NCBI RefSeq assembly: GCF_017833255.1
Contig: NZ_JAFIBU010000001.1
Span: forward strand, 434,001-498,000
DNA length: 64,000 nucleotides
Source of the DNA: Paenibacillus sp. PvR098
Lineage (GTDB): Bacteria; Bacillota; Bacilli; Paenibacillales; NBRC-103111
Direction of reading: 5' to 3'
Position numbers and translations under genes: made by a program. Each line of letters starts with the position of its first letter. The stretch's first letter is position 1. Shown here piece by piece: positions 9,694-17,579 of this stretch. The notes beneath the pieces are model-generated. The model was not told the origin of the DNA. It ran no database searches and saw only the letters and a program-made list of their open reading frames with translations.

Positions 9694-9870
9694 TTAGCGC
9701 TTGTCTTTCCAAGGAAGAGAACGGTACAACCATGTTTTTCTTCGTCTATGCCGCTTTGATCTAGGAATAAACGTACTGGTGTCTACCGGTTCAAACGATT
9801 CCCTATGGTTTTTGGGATCATTGGATAGAAGCAGAGAAAGTTCTTCTTTAGTAACTCCACCGTTGTCCAT
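9694..9870 (-). CDS. Hypothetical basic protein, 58 residues
   Basis: I do not recognise this protein. It begins MDNGGVTKEELSLLLSND and ends in a strongly basic stretch (RSKRHRRRKTWLYRSLPWKDKR). The chosen ATG follows AAGGCGG at good distance. An in-frame ATG upstream would add 14 residues (MIEFTEYYRKRR...) but lacks a ribosome site. The gene converges on recG and shares its terminator, which supports it being real. There is no signal peptide or membrane span. Confidence 0.55.
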   Translation of the reverse strand: MDNGGVTKEELSLLLSNDPKNHRESFEPVDTSTFIPRSKRHRRRKTWLYRSLPWKDKR

Positions 9871-10062
9871 ATCTTTCCGCCTTTTTCGATAGTATTCGGT
9901 AAATTCTATCATACTGTATTTGTTTGGATATGAAAACCTGAATTCAAGGTTTTAGAATGCCCTTCTTTGTCAGAAAAAGTTTAGCTGCTGTATTCCTCTA
10001 TATGAGATGCCCCTATACAAGGGCCCTTTAAGCAGGTTTAAAATCATGTATTAAGATAGATA

Positions 10063-10100
10063 GTTCCAATGAGACGATTCGATTTTTTCTATGTTCCAAT
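10063..10100 (+). repeat. Two GTTCCAAT direct repeats upstream of the TRAP promoter
   Basis: GTTCCAAT occurs at 10063-10070 and 10093-10100, exactly 30 bp apart (about three helical turns), the second ending 25 bp before the -35 box. This spacing suits an activator that binds one face of the DNA, possibly the LysR regulator of the same block. The link is inference. Confidence 0.4.
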
Positions 10101-10124
10101 CGGGCGTCAATAGAAAAAACCAAT

Positions 10125-10153
10125 TTCACAGAGTGAGAAATTCAATTTATACT
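10125..10153 (+). promoter_or_regulatory. SigA-type promoter of the TRAP transporter genes
   Basis: A -35 box TTCACA and a -10 box TATACT are separated by exactly 17 bp. The predicted +1 is near 10160, giving a leader of about 115 bases before the transporter lipoprotein start. Confidence 0.7.
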
Positions 10154-10166
10154 GAAAGCGATTTCA
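10153..10166 (+). promoter_or_regulatory. CcpA cre site over the TRAP transcription start
   Basis: The sequence TGAAAGCGATTTCA matches the Bacillus cre consensus TGWNANCGNTNNCA at every defined position. It begins at the last base of the -10 box and covers the predicted +1, a position known to give repression. The transporter is therefore probably shut down on preferred sugars. Confidence 0.7.
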
Positions 10167-10276
10167 AATATTTGTAAACTAATTTTCCTTCATTTTAAGA
10201 TGGGGGTGGTGGGATTCATAGGTCCGGCTGAGGCGAGTAAGACGGTTTGGAACGACAATAAAAGGAGTTGGTTGAG

Positions 10277-11329
10277 TTGGTAAAAAAAATGGTTTACCCT
10301 TCATTCATTTTTTTATTGCTTGTTTCTTTGGTAGCTGCGTGCAGTAACAGTACCAGTTCTCGGCCTTTATCCGATTCGAACACACCGAATGCCAAAAAAG
10401 AGGAGCAAGCAACAGCAGTAAGAATCGGGACATCCAGTTCCGGCAGTCCGTTTTATGTCCTGTCTGTTGGCATGAGCGAGATCATCAAAAAGCATACGAA
10501 TATGAATGCTACCGTTGAACCTGTGGGCGGTTCGGATCCGAATGTTTTTGCTATCGAAGCGGGTAAGGTAGACCTCGCTATGCTCACGGCCTACTCTGCT
10601 TCTAAGGGTTACTATGGCGAAGATCCGTTTAAAAAGCCTGTCGATTTGAAATTGCTGGCACAGGGACAGAAATCGCTTCGGCAGGTTGTGGTCACCAAAA
10701 AATCAGGTATCAAAAAACCGGAGGATTTGGCAGGCAAATCGATTATCGCGAAGCGTCCGGCTTTACCTGAAATCGAATTGGTAGCCAATGCTTTGTTTGA
10801 TGCCTATAGTATCCCTAAAGATAAAGTGAAAATCATTTCGACGGCGGAAACGAAGGAAGCGGTTGAAGCGTTGAACCTGGGTAGCGTGGATGCCGCAATC
10901 CTGCCGGCGGGATTAGGCGCAGCAGACTTGATGCAATTGTTACAGGAAGGTAAGGTGGAGTTTCTAAGCATTGACAAAGATAAGCAGACTGAAATGCTGA
11001 AAAGCTTGCCGAAATCCATATTTACCACAGTCATTCCCGCAAACACGTATAAAAACCAAGAACAAGATATTAATGTTTTTGCCTTTAACGCAAATCTTGT
11101 AGCTAGCAGCAGCCTGTCCGAACAGACGGTATATGAAATAACGAAGGCGGTACTTGGAAATACGGAGGAATATAAAAAAGTGCATAAGGAAGCGGCTGAA
11201 TGGACGGTGGAAAACTCACTAAAAGCACCGAGTCTGCCATTTCATCCTGGGGCCATAAAATACTACAAAGAAATTGGAAAGTGGGACGGGAAGCTGGATG
11301 AGCTCCAGAAAAGCTTGGAAGCAAAGTAA
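10277..11329 (+). CDS. TAXI family TRAP transporter solute-binding lipoprotein
   Basis: A 350-residue extracytoplasmic binding protein. The lipoprotein signal is a Lys-containing N-terminus, a hydrophobic core and the lipobox LVAAC near residue 20. The mature part begins with the TAXI-family pattern VRIGTSSSGSPFYVLSVGMSEI and shows the KPEDLAGKSI segment common to periplasmic binding folds. It should capture a solute, probably an organic acid, for the membrane protein encoded next. Start chosen: TTG at 10277, nine bases after AAAGGAG; a TTG at 10268 directly abuts the ribosome site. The ligand cannot be told from sequence. Confidence 0.92.
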   Translation: MVKKMVYPSFIFLLLVSLVAACSNSTSSRPLSDSNTPNAKKEEQATAVRIGTSSSGSPFYVLSVGMSEIIKKHTNMNATVEPVGGSDPNVFAIEAGKVDLAMLTAYSASKGYYGEDPFKKPVDLKLLAQGQKSLRQVVVTKKSGIKKPEDLAGKSIIAKRPALPEIELVANALFDAYSIPKDKVKIISTAETKEAVEALNLGSVDAAILPAGLGAADLMQLLQEGKVEFLSIDKDKQTEMLKSLPKSIFTTVIPANTYKNQEQDINVFAFNANLVASSSLSEQTVYEITKAVLGNTEEYKKVHKEAAEWTVENSLKAPSLPFHPGAIKYYKEIGKWDGKLDELQKSLEAK

Positions 11330-11367
11330 ACCAACATTCACTCCATTTACTTGAGAGGGGCTTATGG

Positions 11368-13302
11368 ATGAAAAGAAGTACAATCATTGGTTGGTTGTCT
11401 GTCATCATCGCAGTGTACCACATTGTGGTTGCAGGGAGATTCTTGTCCTGGTTCGATATCTTTATTCCCGCCCAATTACATCGATCCATCAGTCTGGCCA
11501 GCGCCCTTGTCGTCATATTTATTTTGTTTCGGGCGAAAGAGGTGCAGGGTGAGGAAATCATAGAAAAAAATGAAGCCAAACCGGATAAAGTGCCATGGTA
11601 CGATTATATCCTTATGGCGTCTGCCCTATTGGGCGCAGGCTTCATCGTTTTATTTTACGAAGAAGGCCTAAAGTACAGCATGTACGGATTTTTGGATACA
11701 AAAGGTATGATTCTCGCTTTATTACTGTCCGTGCCTCTATTGGAAGCTTCCCGCCGTATGAGCGGCTGGTCTTTCCCGATCATTATCCTATTTTTTGTCT
11801 TCGCCACTTTGTTTCAAAGCTACTTGCCCGGCATTTTGAACGGACAGGGTTATTCCATGGACCGTTTGTTATTTAGTTCCTATATCGGTACAAGCGGAAT
11901 TTTCGGTCTTCCGTTAGGCGTTGCGTCGAGTATCATCTTTATCTTTATGATTTTTGGGTCCTTGCTTCAGCTTTCAGGAGCAGGGAAATGGTTTATTGAT
12001 TTGGCTTTAGCCATAACCGGCAGGTCACGAGGCGGCCCTGCTAAAGCAGCGGTGGTTTCCAGCGCATTGTTTGGTATGATTTCCGGTTCTCCTTCCGGAA
12101 ACGCAGCGACCATCGGAGTATTTACGATTCCGATGATGAGAAGAGTAGGATACACTCCAAAATTTGCCGCCGCGGTAGAAGCTACCGCCTCCACGGGCGG
12201 ACAAATTCTTCCGCCGGTCATGGGCGCGATCGCATTCGTTATGGCTGAGTGGATTGGCGTCCCTTATTCGGAAGTTGCGCTTGCGGCGGCGATTCCGGCA
12301 GCGCTGTACTTTGTGATCTTATTCATTTCTGTGCATCTTCAAGCGCATAAGGATGGGATCAAACCGATGTTGCGAAGTGAACTTCCTCATTTTTGGGCCG
12401 TGTTTAAAGGCGGATGGTTTTATTTAATCCCTATGGTCGCGTTGACTTATTTTCTTTTGTTTAAACATTATGACCCCGAGATGGCCTGTATTTATTCTCT
12501 GCCGTTCTTAATTATCAGCAGTTATTTGGCAAAAGACCGGAGCTGTTGGATCAACCTGGCCAAAATAAAAATGTCCTTTCAAAGCGCGATTAAAAGCTGG
12601 GTGGGAATTGCAGCCATTACCGGCGCGATTGGAATTATGGTTGGCGCCCTTGAGCTTAGCGGGCTCGGTATTAAATTCTCCGGTTTTACACTCGATATTT
12701 CCGGTGGAAATCTGCTGCTTACGCTGTTGCTCGTAGGCATTGCATGCTTGATTATCGGCACCGCTTTGGATTCCATCCCGTCCTACATTATTTTGGCCAC
12801 ATTAATGGCGCCAGCGCTCATTGACATGGGGGTTCCGATTATGGCCGCCCACCTGTTTGTCGTGTATTGGGGCCTCGCTTCTTTCATTACACCGCCTGTG
12901 GCGCTGTCGGTTTTTGTGGCATGCGGCATCAGCGGCAGCAAAATATGGGAAACCGGTTGGGTAGCGATGAGAATCGGTATAGCAGCTTATTTGGTTCCTT
13001 TTGCCTTCGTGTTAAGTCCGGGATTGATGCTCAACGGCACGCCCATGGAGATCATTTGGGCTACCTTAACGGCAATGATCGGCTGTGCACTGCTGACTTG
13101 CGGAACGAGCGGATTTGCGCTTACCCATATGAATGTGACTCAAAGGATTCTCATGGCTGTTTCCGGTTTATTATTCATTTCACCTCATCTGTATCTGGTC
13201 GCGCTGGGATTAGTCATTGCGGTTATTGTTTTAGCATGGCAATGGGGTACTCGAGACAAAAATTCCAAGAAATCGCTGGGAAATCCGCCGGCCTTGGTTT
13301 AA
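11368..13302 (+). CDS. TRAP transporter fused permease, TAXI-associated
   Basis: A 644-residue polytopic membrane protein with roughly 16 hydrophobic segments, in which the small (DctQ) and large (DctM) TRAP subunits are fused, as is usual for TAXI systems. Motifs typical of the large subunit are GMISGSPSGNAATIGVFTIPMMRR, EATASTGGQILPPVMGAIAFVMAE and the late FITPPVALSVFVACGISGS repeat. It uses an ion gradient to import the solute delivered by the upstream lipoprotein, 38 bases away. The start ATG follows GAGAGGGG. Confidence 0.93.
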   Translation: MKRSTIIGWLSVIIAVYHIVVAGRFLSWFDIFIPAQLHRSISLASALVVIFILFRAKEVQGEEIIEKNEAKPDKVPWYDYILMASALLGAGFIVLFYEEGLKYSMYGFLDTKGMILALLLSVPLLEASRRMSGWSFPIIILFFVFATLFQSYLPGILNGQGYSMDRLLFSSYIGTSGIFGLPLGVASSIIFIFMIFGSLLQLSGAGKWFIDLALAITGRSRGGPAKAAVVSSALFGMISGSPSGNAATIGVFTIPMMRRVGYTPKFAAAVEATASTGGQILPPVMGAIAFVMAEWIGVPYSEVALAAAIPAALYFVILFISVHLQAHKDGIKPMLRSELPHFWAVFKGGWFYLIPMVALTYFLLFKHYDPEMACIYSLPFLIISSYLAKDRSCWINLAKIKMSFQSAIKSWVGIAAITGAIGIMVGALELSGLGIKFSGFTLDISGGNLLLTLLLVGIACLIIGTALDSIPSYIILATLMAPALIDMGVPIMAAHLFVVYWGLASFITPPVALSVFVACGISGSKIWETGWVAMRIGIAAYLVPFAFVLSPGLMLNGTPMEIIWATLTAMIGCALLTCGTSGFALTHMNVTQRILMAVSGLLFISPHLYLVALGLVIAVIVLAWQWGTRDKNSKKSLGNPPALV

Positions 13303-13344
13303 TAAAGGCTTTGAAATGGCTGCCTATGATTAGAAAACATCGAT

Positions 13345-13373
13345 TTCACAATTCGTTTTTATTAAATTAGAAT
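13345..13373 (+). promoter_or_regulatory. Promoter of the LysR regulator and oxygenase genes
   Basis: TTCACA and TAGAAT are separated by 17 bp, with +1 predicted near 13380. The -35 hexamer and spacing are the same as at the TRAP promoter 3.2 kb upstream. Confidence 0.6.
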
Positions 13374-13378
13374 CACAT

Positions 13379-13392
13379 TGTAAGCGCTTATG
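13379..13392 (+). promoter_or_regulatory. cre-like site upstream of the LysR gene
   Basis: TGTAAGCGCTTATG matches the ideal cre TGTAAGCGCTTACA in 12 of 14 positions; only the last two bases differ. It lies on the predicted +1 of the lysR promoter, the same geometry as the cre before the TRAP genes. Confidence 0.55.
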
Positions 13393-13415
13393 AGGATGAG
13401 GGGAGTGAACCAGAT

Positions 13416-14336
13416 TTGGATTTAAGAAATGTTCAAACGTTTGTGCTCATCGCCAGGGAGCTAAGCTTTGCCAAGGCCGCCCAAATCCTTCATTTAAGTC
13501 AGCCTTCCGTTACGGCAAGAATACAGGCGCTGGAATCGGAGCTCGGCAAATCATTGTTTATCAGACAGCATCGCGGGATCCAATTAAGCAAGGAGGGCGA
13601 AGCATTTTACTCTTTTGCCCTGCAGATGCTGGAGATCGAAAAAGCGGCGGAAGAGAAGCTGAAAAGTCTTAACAATGAATTGCAAGGAAAAATCATAATC
13701 GGCGCGACGGCAACCTGTTCGGTATACCTGCTTCCTGAAATACTGGCTAAGCTATGGCAAAAGCACCCTCAAATCGAATTTCAAGTCGTCACAGGTAACA
13801 CTTCCCATATTACAGAAATGCTGATGCAAAATCAGGTTGATTTGGGCATGGTCTCATCGGATGTGAAAAAGAAACAAATTAAGCAGATCAACTTATGCCT
13901 TCACGATTTTGATTTGGTATGCGGCGCTAATCACCCCCTTGTTAAAAAGGGGAACGTATCTATTGAAGAGCTGGTTGAAATGCCGTTTGTCACCTACGAA
14001 CAGAATTCAGACGTATGGAAAAAAATAAAAAAGCTCTTCGCCCAGCACGATGCTTCCCCCAATGTGGTGATGCAATTAAATCAGATTGAGGCGGCTAAAG
14101 AGATGGTTCATGCCTCCTCATGCTGCATGGGTATGTTTCCGCATCTCAGTGTGAAGCGTGAATTGTCTCTAGGGCGACTAGTGAAGCTCAAGGTCAAGGA
14201 GCTGGAAGTCATTAAACAATATTCGTCCATGATTTATATGGAAAAGAAAGAATTTTATCCTTTGATGGAGCTGATGATCAACACCTTTTTAAACCATTTC
14301 AATCCGGATTCATCTCATATAAAGACTACAGGTTAA
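13416..14336 (+). CDS. LysR family transcriptional regulator
   Basis: A 306-residue regulator. The N-terminal winged helix (residues 1-60; MDLRNVQTFVLIARELSFAKAAQILHLSQPSVTARIQ) is followed by a linker helix and a substrate-binding domain beginning GKIIIGATATCSVYLLPEIL. It sits between the transporter and the oxygenase in the same direction, so it most likely controls this block in response to its substrate. The start is TTG after GAGGGGAGTG. Unlike many LysR genes it is not divergent from its neighbour. Confidence 0.93.
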   Translation: MDLRNVQTFVLIARELSFAKAAQILHLSQPSVTARIQALESELGKSLFIRQHRGIQLSKEGEAFYSFALQMLEIEKAAEEKLKSLNNELQGKIIIGATATCSVYLLPEILAKLWQKHPQIEFQVVTGNTSHITEMLMQNQVDLGMVSSDVKKKQIKQINLCLHDFDLVCGANHPLVKKGNVSIEELVEMPFVTYEQNSDVWKKIKKLFAQHDASPNVVMQLNQIEAAKEMVHASSCCMGMFPHLSVKRELSLGRLVKLKVKELEVIKQYSSMIYMEKKEFYPLMELMINTFLNHFNPDSSHIKTTG

Positions 14337-14373
14337 TGAATACCAAAATAAGTTGTTACGAGGAGGAGCGCAT

Positions 14374-15693
14374 ATGTTATCAAGCGAAGAGAATGAATTA
14401 TTGACTAGAACCGGTCCGGGCACACCAACAGGAGAGTTATTGCGTCGTTATTGGCTACCGGCCATGATTTCCGATGAGCTTCCCCATCCGGATTGTACAC
14501 CGGTTAGGGTGAAGCTGCTCGGGGAGCAGCTGCTGGCGTTCCGGGATACGAACGGGAATGTCGGTCTGATTGATGAATTTTGCCCGCACCGCAAAGTTTC
14601 TCTGTACTATGGAAGAAATGAAGAATGCGGCCTTCGCTGCGTTTATCATGGCTGGAAATTCGATACCAGCGGACAGTGTGTAGATATGCCTTCGGAGCCC
14701 CCGGAAAGCAGTTTTAAGGATAAAGTGAAAATTACATCGTACCCATGCCGGGAGCGGGGCGGTGTCGTATGGACGTATATGGGACCGCCTGAGCTTATGC
14801 CGGAACTGCCGGAATTGGAATGGGCTTTGGTTCCTGACAGCCACCGTTATACGACCAGAAGAATACAGGAGTGCAACTACTTCCAAGCGATTGAGGGGGG
14901 ACTGGATTCGAGTCATATCTCTTTTCTTCATCGCAATTCAGGCGGTCAAGGGTTTATGGGTACGAAAGCATATGATAAAAGTTCGGCTCCATCCTATTTA
15001 ACCCATGATACCGCCCCGAAATTTGAAATTGAAAAAGCGGATTACGGAATGATGGTTGGGGCCAAACGTAACGCAGACCCCGGACACCTGTATTGGAGAA
15101 TCACCCAATTTCTGATGCCTTTTTACACGATGATCCCGCCTTTTGAGCATGCTCCTCGCGGTGCTCATGCCTGGGTTCCGATGGATGACGAACATGTCTA
15201 TACCTGGAACATCAACTGGAACCCCCTTCGTGCGCTGACGGAGGAAGAACGGGATATTTTAAAGCAGGGCCGGGGCATTCATATGGAGCTTATCCCGGGT
15301 ACGCTGAGACCGGTACAAAATAAGGATAACGAGTACCTGATTGATCGCGAGCAGCAAGCTTCGGGCAAATCGTTCACCGGAATCAAAGGAATCGGCGCGC
15401 AGGACAGCGCAGTACAGGAAACGCAAGGAACGATTGCCGACCGCAGCGTGGAAAGATTGGGCACAAGCGATGCAGCGATCATTGCTGCCCGAAGAATTAT
15501 GCTGCAAGCGGTGAAAAATCTGCAGGAGGGAATGGAGCCGCCCGCTCTTGACCCTAAATCCCATCACGTCCGCTCCGTATCGCTTGTGCTTCCGGAGGGA
15601 GTGGCTTTCCAAATCGGCGCAAAAGAAAAACTGGTTACGCAGCCGGGCGATTACATTGATGTAGAATCTGTGCAGCAATCGGATGCTGTTTAA
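14374..15693 (+). CDS. Rieske non-heme iron oxygenase, phthalate dioxygenase-like large subunit
   Basis: A 439-residue oxygenase alpha subunit. The Rieske [2Fe-2S] ligands are CPH near residue 69 and CVYH near 88. The mononuclear iron site follows as LDSSHISFLH near 176-186 (one Asp and two His). The start (ENELLTRTGPGTPTGELLRRYWLP) resembles aromatic-ring oxygenases of the phthalate 4,5-dioxygenase type, so the substrate may be an aromatic acid. The ATG follows AGGAGGAG; an in-frame TTG at 14353 lies before that ribosome site and is rejected. No ferredoxin or reductase partner is encoded nearby. Confidence 0.9.
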   Translation: MLSSEENELLTRTGPGTPTGELLRRYWLPAMISDELPHPDCTPVRVKLLGEQLLAFRDTNGNVGLIDEFCPHRKVSLYYGRNEECGLRCVYHGWKFDTSGQCVDMPSEPPESSFKDKVKITSYPCRERGGVVWTYMGPPELMPELPELEWALVPDSHRYTTRRIQECNYFQAIEGGLDSSHISFLHRNSGGQGFMGTKAYDKSSAPSYLTHDTAPKFEIEKADYGMMVGAKRNADPGHLYWRITQFLMPFYTMIPPFEHAPRGAHAWVPMDDEHVYTWNINWNPLRALTEEERDILKQGRGIHMELIPGTLRPVQNKDNEYLIDREQQASGKSFTGIKGIGAQDSAVQETQGTIADRSVERLGTSDAAIIAARRIMLQAVKNLQEGMEPPALDPKSHHVRSVSLVLPEGVAFQIGAKEKLVTQPGDYIDVESVQQSDAV

Positions 15694-15719
15694 TACAGTC
15701 TTGAAGGGAGACGATATCA

Positions 15720-16811
15720 TTGATAACAGCGACTGCTGCCGTTCAGATCGGCGCTTTGACGACGGAAATACGGGAATTTCAACTGCCGGACATTGCGCCT
15801 GATGCGGGTCTGCTCAAAGTGGAGTTATCCGGCATATGCGGAAGCGATTGGCCGGATTATAAAAAGGATGAAGGCCCCCGGATTCTCGGGCATGAGGTCG
15901 TGGGACGAATCGTCAAGATGGGCAAAATGGCAGAAAAGCGGTGGGGTTTAAAGGAGGGTGATCGGGTAGCCCTTGAGGAATATTTACCCTGCGGTTATTG
16001 CGATCGATGCAGAACAGGGGAGTTCCGCCTATGCGATTTTACGGATAAATGGATGGGCGGAATACGGTATGGCTCGACGAATACAACCATCGAACCGTCG
16101 TTATGGGGAGGATACAGCCGATATCTTTATCTTCATCCGAATTCAGTTTTCCACAGGGTTCCTGAACAGGTTCCGGCAGAAGAGGCAGCGCTTGCTCTCC
16201 CGTTAGGAAACGGAATCGAATGGACGGTAAATGAAGGCGGCGTGGGCATAGGCAAAACGGTCTTGATTCAGGGTCCCGGACAGCAGGGCTTGGCTTGTGT
16301 CTTGGCTGCGAAGCAGGCCGGTGCGGATTTGGTTATCGTGAGCGGACTTACGGCGGATAAAGAACGGTTTGAAATTGCCAAGCGTTTCGGCGCCGATGTT
16401 ACGATAGATGTCTCTGCCGAGGATGTAAAGGAACGAATCCGAGAGGTTACGGCAGGAAAAATGGTCGATGTCGTTATCGATGTGGCCTCCGGAGGTCCCT
16501 CAACGGTTACAACCGGAATAGATGTTGTGAAAAAACGGGGCACGGTGATCGTAGCCGGCAAGAAAAATACAGAGATACCTCATTTCATGAGCGATGTCCT
16601 GGTATCCAAATATGTGGCGCTCAAAGGAGTTCGGGGTCACAGCTACGGTGCGGTGGAGCAGGCTATTCAATTTATGGCCTCCGGTAAATTTCCTCTTCAT
16701 GAGCTTTGCACGCATACATTCAGTTTAGATCAGGTGGACTTGGCGCTCAAAACGGTTGGGGGACAAGGAGTGCCGGGAGCGATCCATTGCTCTATCGATC
16801 CGTGGAACTAG
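15720..16811 (+). CDS. Zinc-dependent alcohol dehydrogenase family oxidoreductase
   Basis: A 363-residue medium-chain dehydrogenase. The catalytic zinc ligands are the Cys of GICGSD near residue 40 and the GHE motif near 59. The structural zinc loop is PCGYCDRCRTGEFRLC near 90-105. The nucleotide-binding turn is GPGQQGLACVLAA. It probably oxidises or reduces an intermediate of the pathway served by the Rieske enzyme, 26 bases upstream. The TTG start follows AAGGGAG. Confidence 0.92.
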   Translation: MITATAAVQIGALTTEIREFQLPDIAPDAGLLKVELSGICGSDWPDYKKDEGPRILGHEVVGRIVKMGKMAEKRWGLKEGDRVALEEYLPCGYCDRCRTGEFRLCDFTDKWMGGIRYGSTNTTIEPSLWGGYSRYLYLHPNSVFHRVPEQVPAEEAALALPLGNGIEWTVNEGGVGIGKTVLIQGPGQQGLACVLAAKQAGADLVIVSGLTADKERFEIAKRFGADVTIDVSAEDVKERIREVTAGKMVDVVIDVASGGPSTVTTGIDVVKKRGTVIVAGKKNTEIPHFMSDVLVSKYVALKGVRGHSYGAVEQAIQFMASGKFPLHELCTHTFSLDQVDLALKTVGGQGVPGAIHCSIDPWN

Positions 16812-16826
16812 AGGGGGCAGACTCCA

Positions 16827-17063
16827 TTGACAGGTAAACAAGAACAAGATGTCGATCTTTCGTATTTTAAAGGGAAAACGGTAGCCATCCTTGGATATGC
16901 CGATCATGGCAAGGAGCATGCTCTTAAACTAAGAAATAACGGAATTAACGTTGTGGTGGCCTTAAGGCATGAAGTCGCCTCGACGGGTTGGGTGGAAGAG
17001 GGCTTTAGGGTCGTATCTGTATATGAAGCGGTTGACGAAGCGGATGTCATTCAGGTGTGGTAA
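16827..17063 (+). pseudogene. Truncated ketol-acid reductoisomerase (IlvC N-terminal fragment)
   Basis: A 78-residue frame matches only the start of the NADP-binding domain of IlvC: a DLSYFKGKTVAILGYADHGKEHA segment, then GINVVVALRH and a final EADVIQVW before a stop. Whole IlvC is about 330 residues and continues from DVIQ into LLPDE; none of that follows in any frame here, and the Lys-rich and knotted C-terminal domain is absent. The glycine pattern GYGSQGHAHA of active enzymes is altered to GYADHGKEHA. It has a TTG start 15 bases after the dehydrogenase stop. It could be a decayed copy or a small domain protein kept for another use. Confidence 0.7.
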
Positions 17064-17178
17064 CTCACGAATCCATGGTCATAATAAATAGGTACACATG
17101 GCCAAGCTCTCCGTCATAGACTTACTGTATGTGGGATGGAAGTCCACTCTACTTACGTAAATGCGGAGGTGCAGCGGA

Positions 17179-17466
17179 ATGAGCTATACAAAGTACGGTT
17201 TTGATCCCGCGCAGGTGGAGAGGATCAAGCTGAAGATGAAAAACCCGGAAACAAAGGAACGCGTCAAGATGATTTTGAAGGGTGTGAATAAGTACGATCT
17301 GCAGGACCGTGTAAAGGTACGCCGTTTTGTCGGGATGCTGACCAAGGCTCTCGGCGAGAAGGTGACGGAACAGCAGACGGAGCATTTGGTCAATTTCATT
17401 ATTACTCAAAAAATCGATCCGAACAATACGTTCCATCTGATTAAGCTGTGGGGCATGTTCCGCTGA
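17179..17466 (+). CDS. SpoVIF-like sporulation protein
   Basis: A 95-residue helical protein. The middle, RVKVRRFVGMLTKALGEKVTEQQTEHLVNFI, resembles the core of stage VI sporulation protein F, needed for late coat assembly. The assignment is from pattern memory, so the family is likely rather than sure. The ATG at 17179 follows GGAGGTG; an in-frame ATG at 17161 lies before this ribosome site. The stop codon lies inside the loop of the terminator that ends the gene. Confidence 0.6.
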   Translation: MSYTKYGFDPAQVERIKLKMKNPETKERVKMILKGVNKYDLQDRVKVRRFVGMLTKALGEKVTEQQTEHLVNFIITQKIDPNNTFHLIKLWGMFR

Positions 17467-17487
17467 GCGGGACGTGTTCTTTTTTTT
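17454..17487 (+). terminator. Intrinsic terminator overlapping the end of the SpoVIF-like gene
   Basis: A 10-bp stem (CATGTTCCGC/GCGGGACGTG with two G-U pairs) has the stop codon TGA as its three-base loop, followed by TTCTTTTTTTT. The terminator thus overlaps the last four codons. Confidence 0.8.
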
Positions 17488-17510
17488 GCGCCGCTCGAAA
17501 GAAGGATGCA

Positions 17511-17539
17511 TTGTCAAGCGCCGCAGCAAAAGCTATAAT
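17511..17539 (+). promoter_or_regulatory. SigA-type promoter of the beta-helix protein gene
   Basis: TTGTCA and TATAAT are separated by 17 bp, with +1 near 17546 and a leader of about 34 bases ending in the AGGAGGAG ribosome site. Confidence 0.75.
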
Positions 17540-17579
17540 TTTGAATAGATTGCTAGTTTTTGTCATAGGAGGAGAAAGG

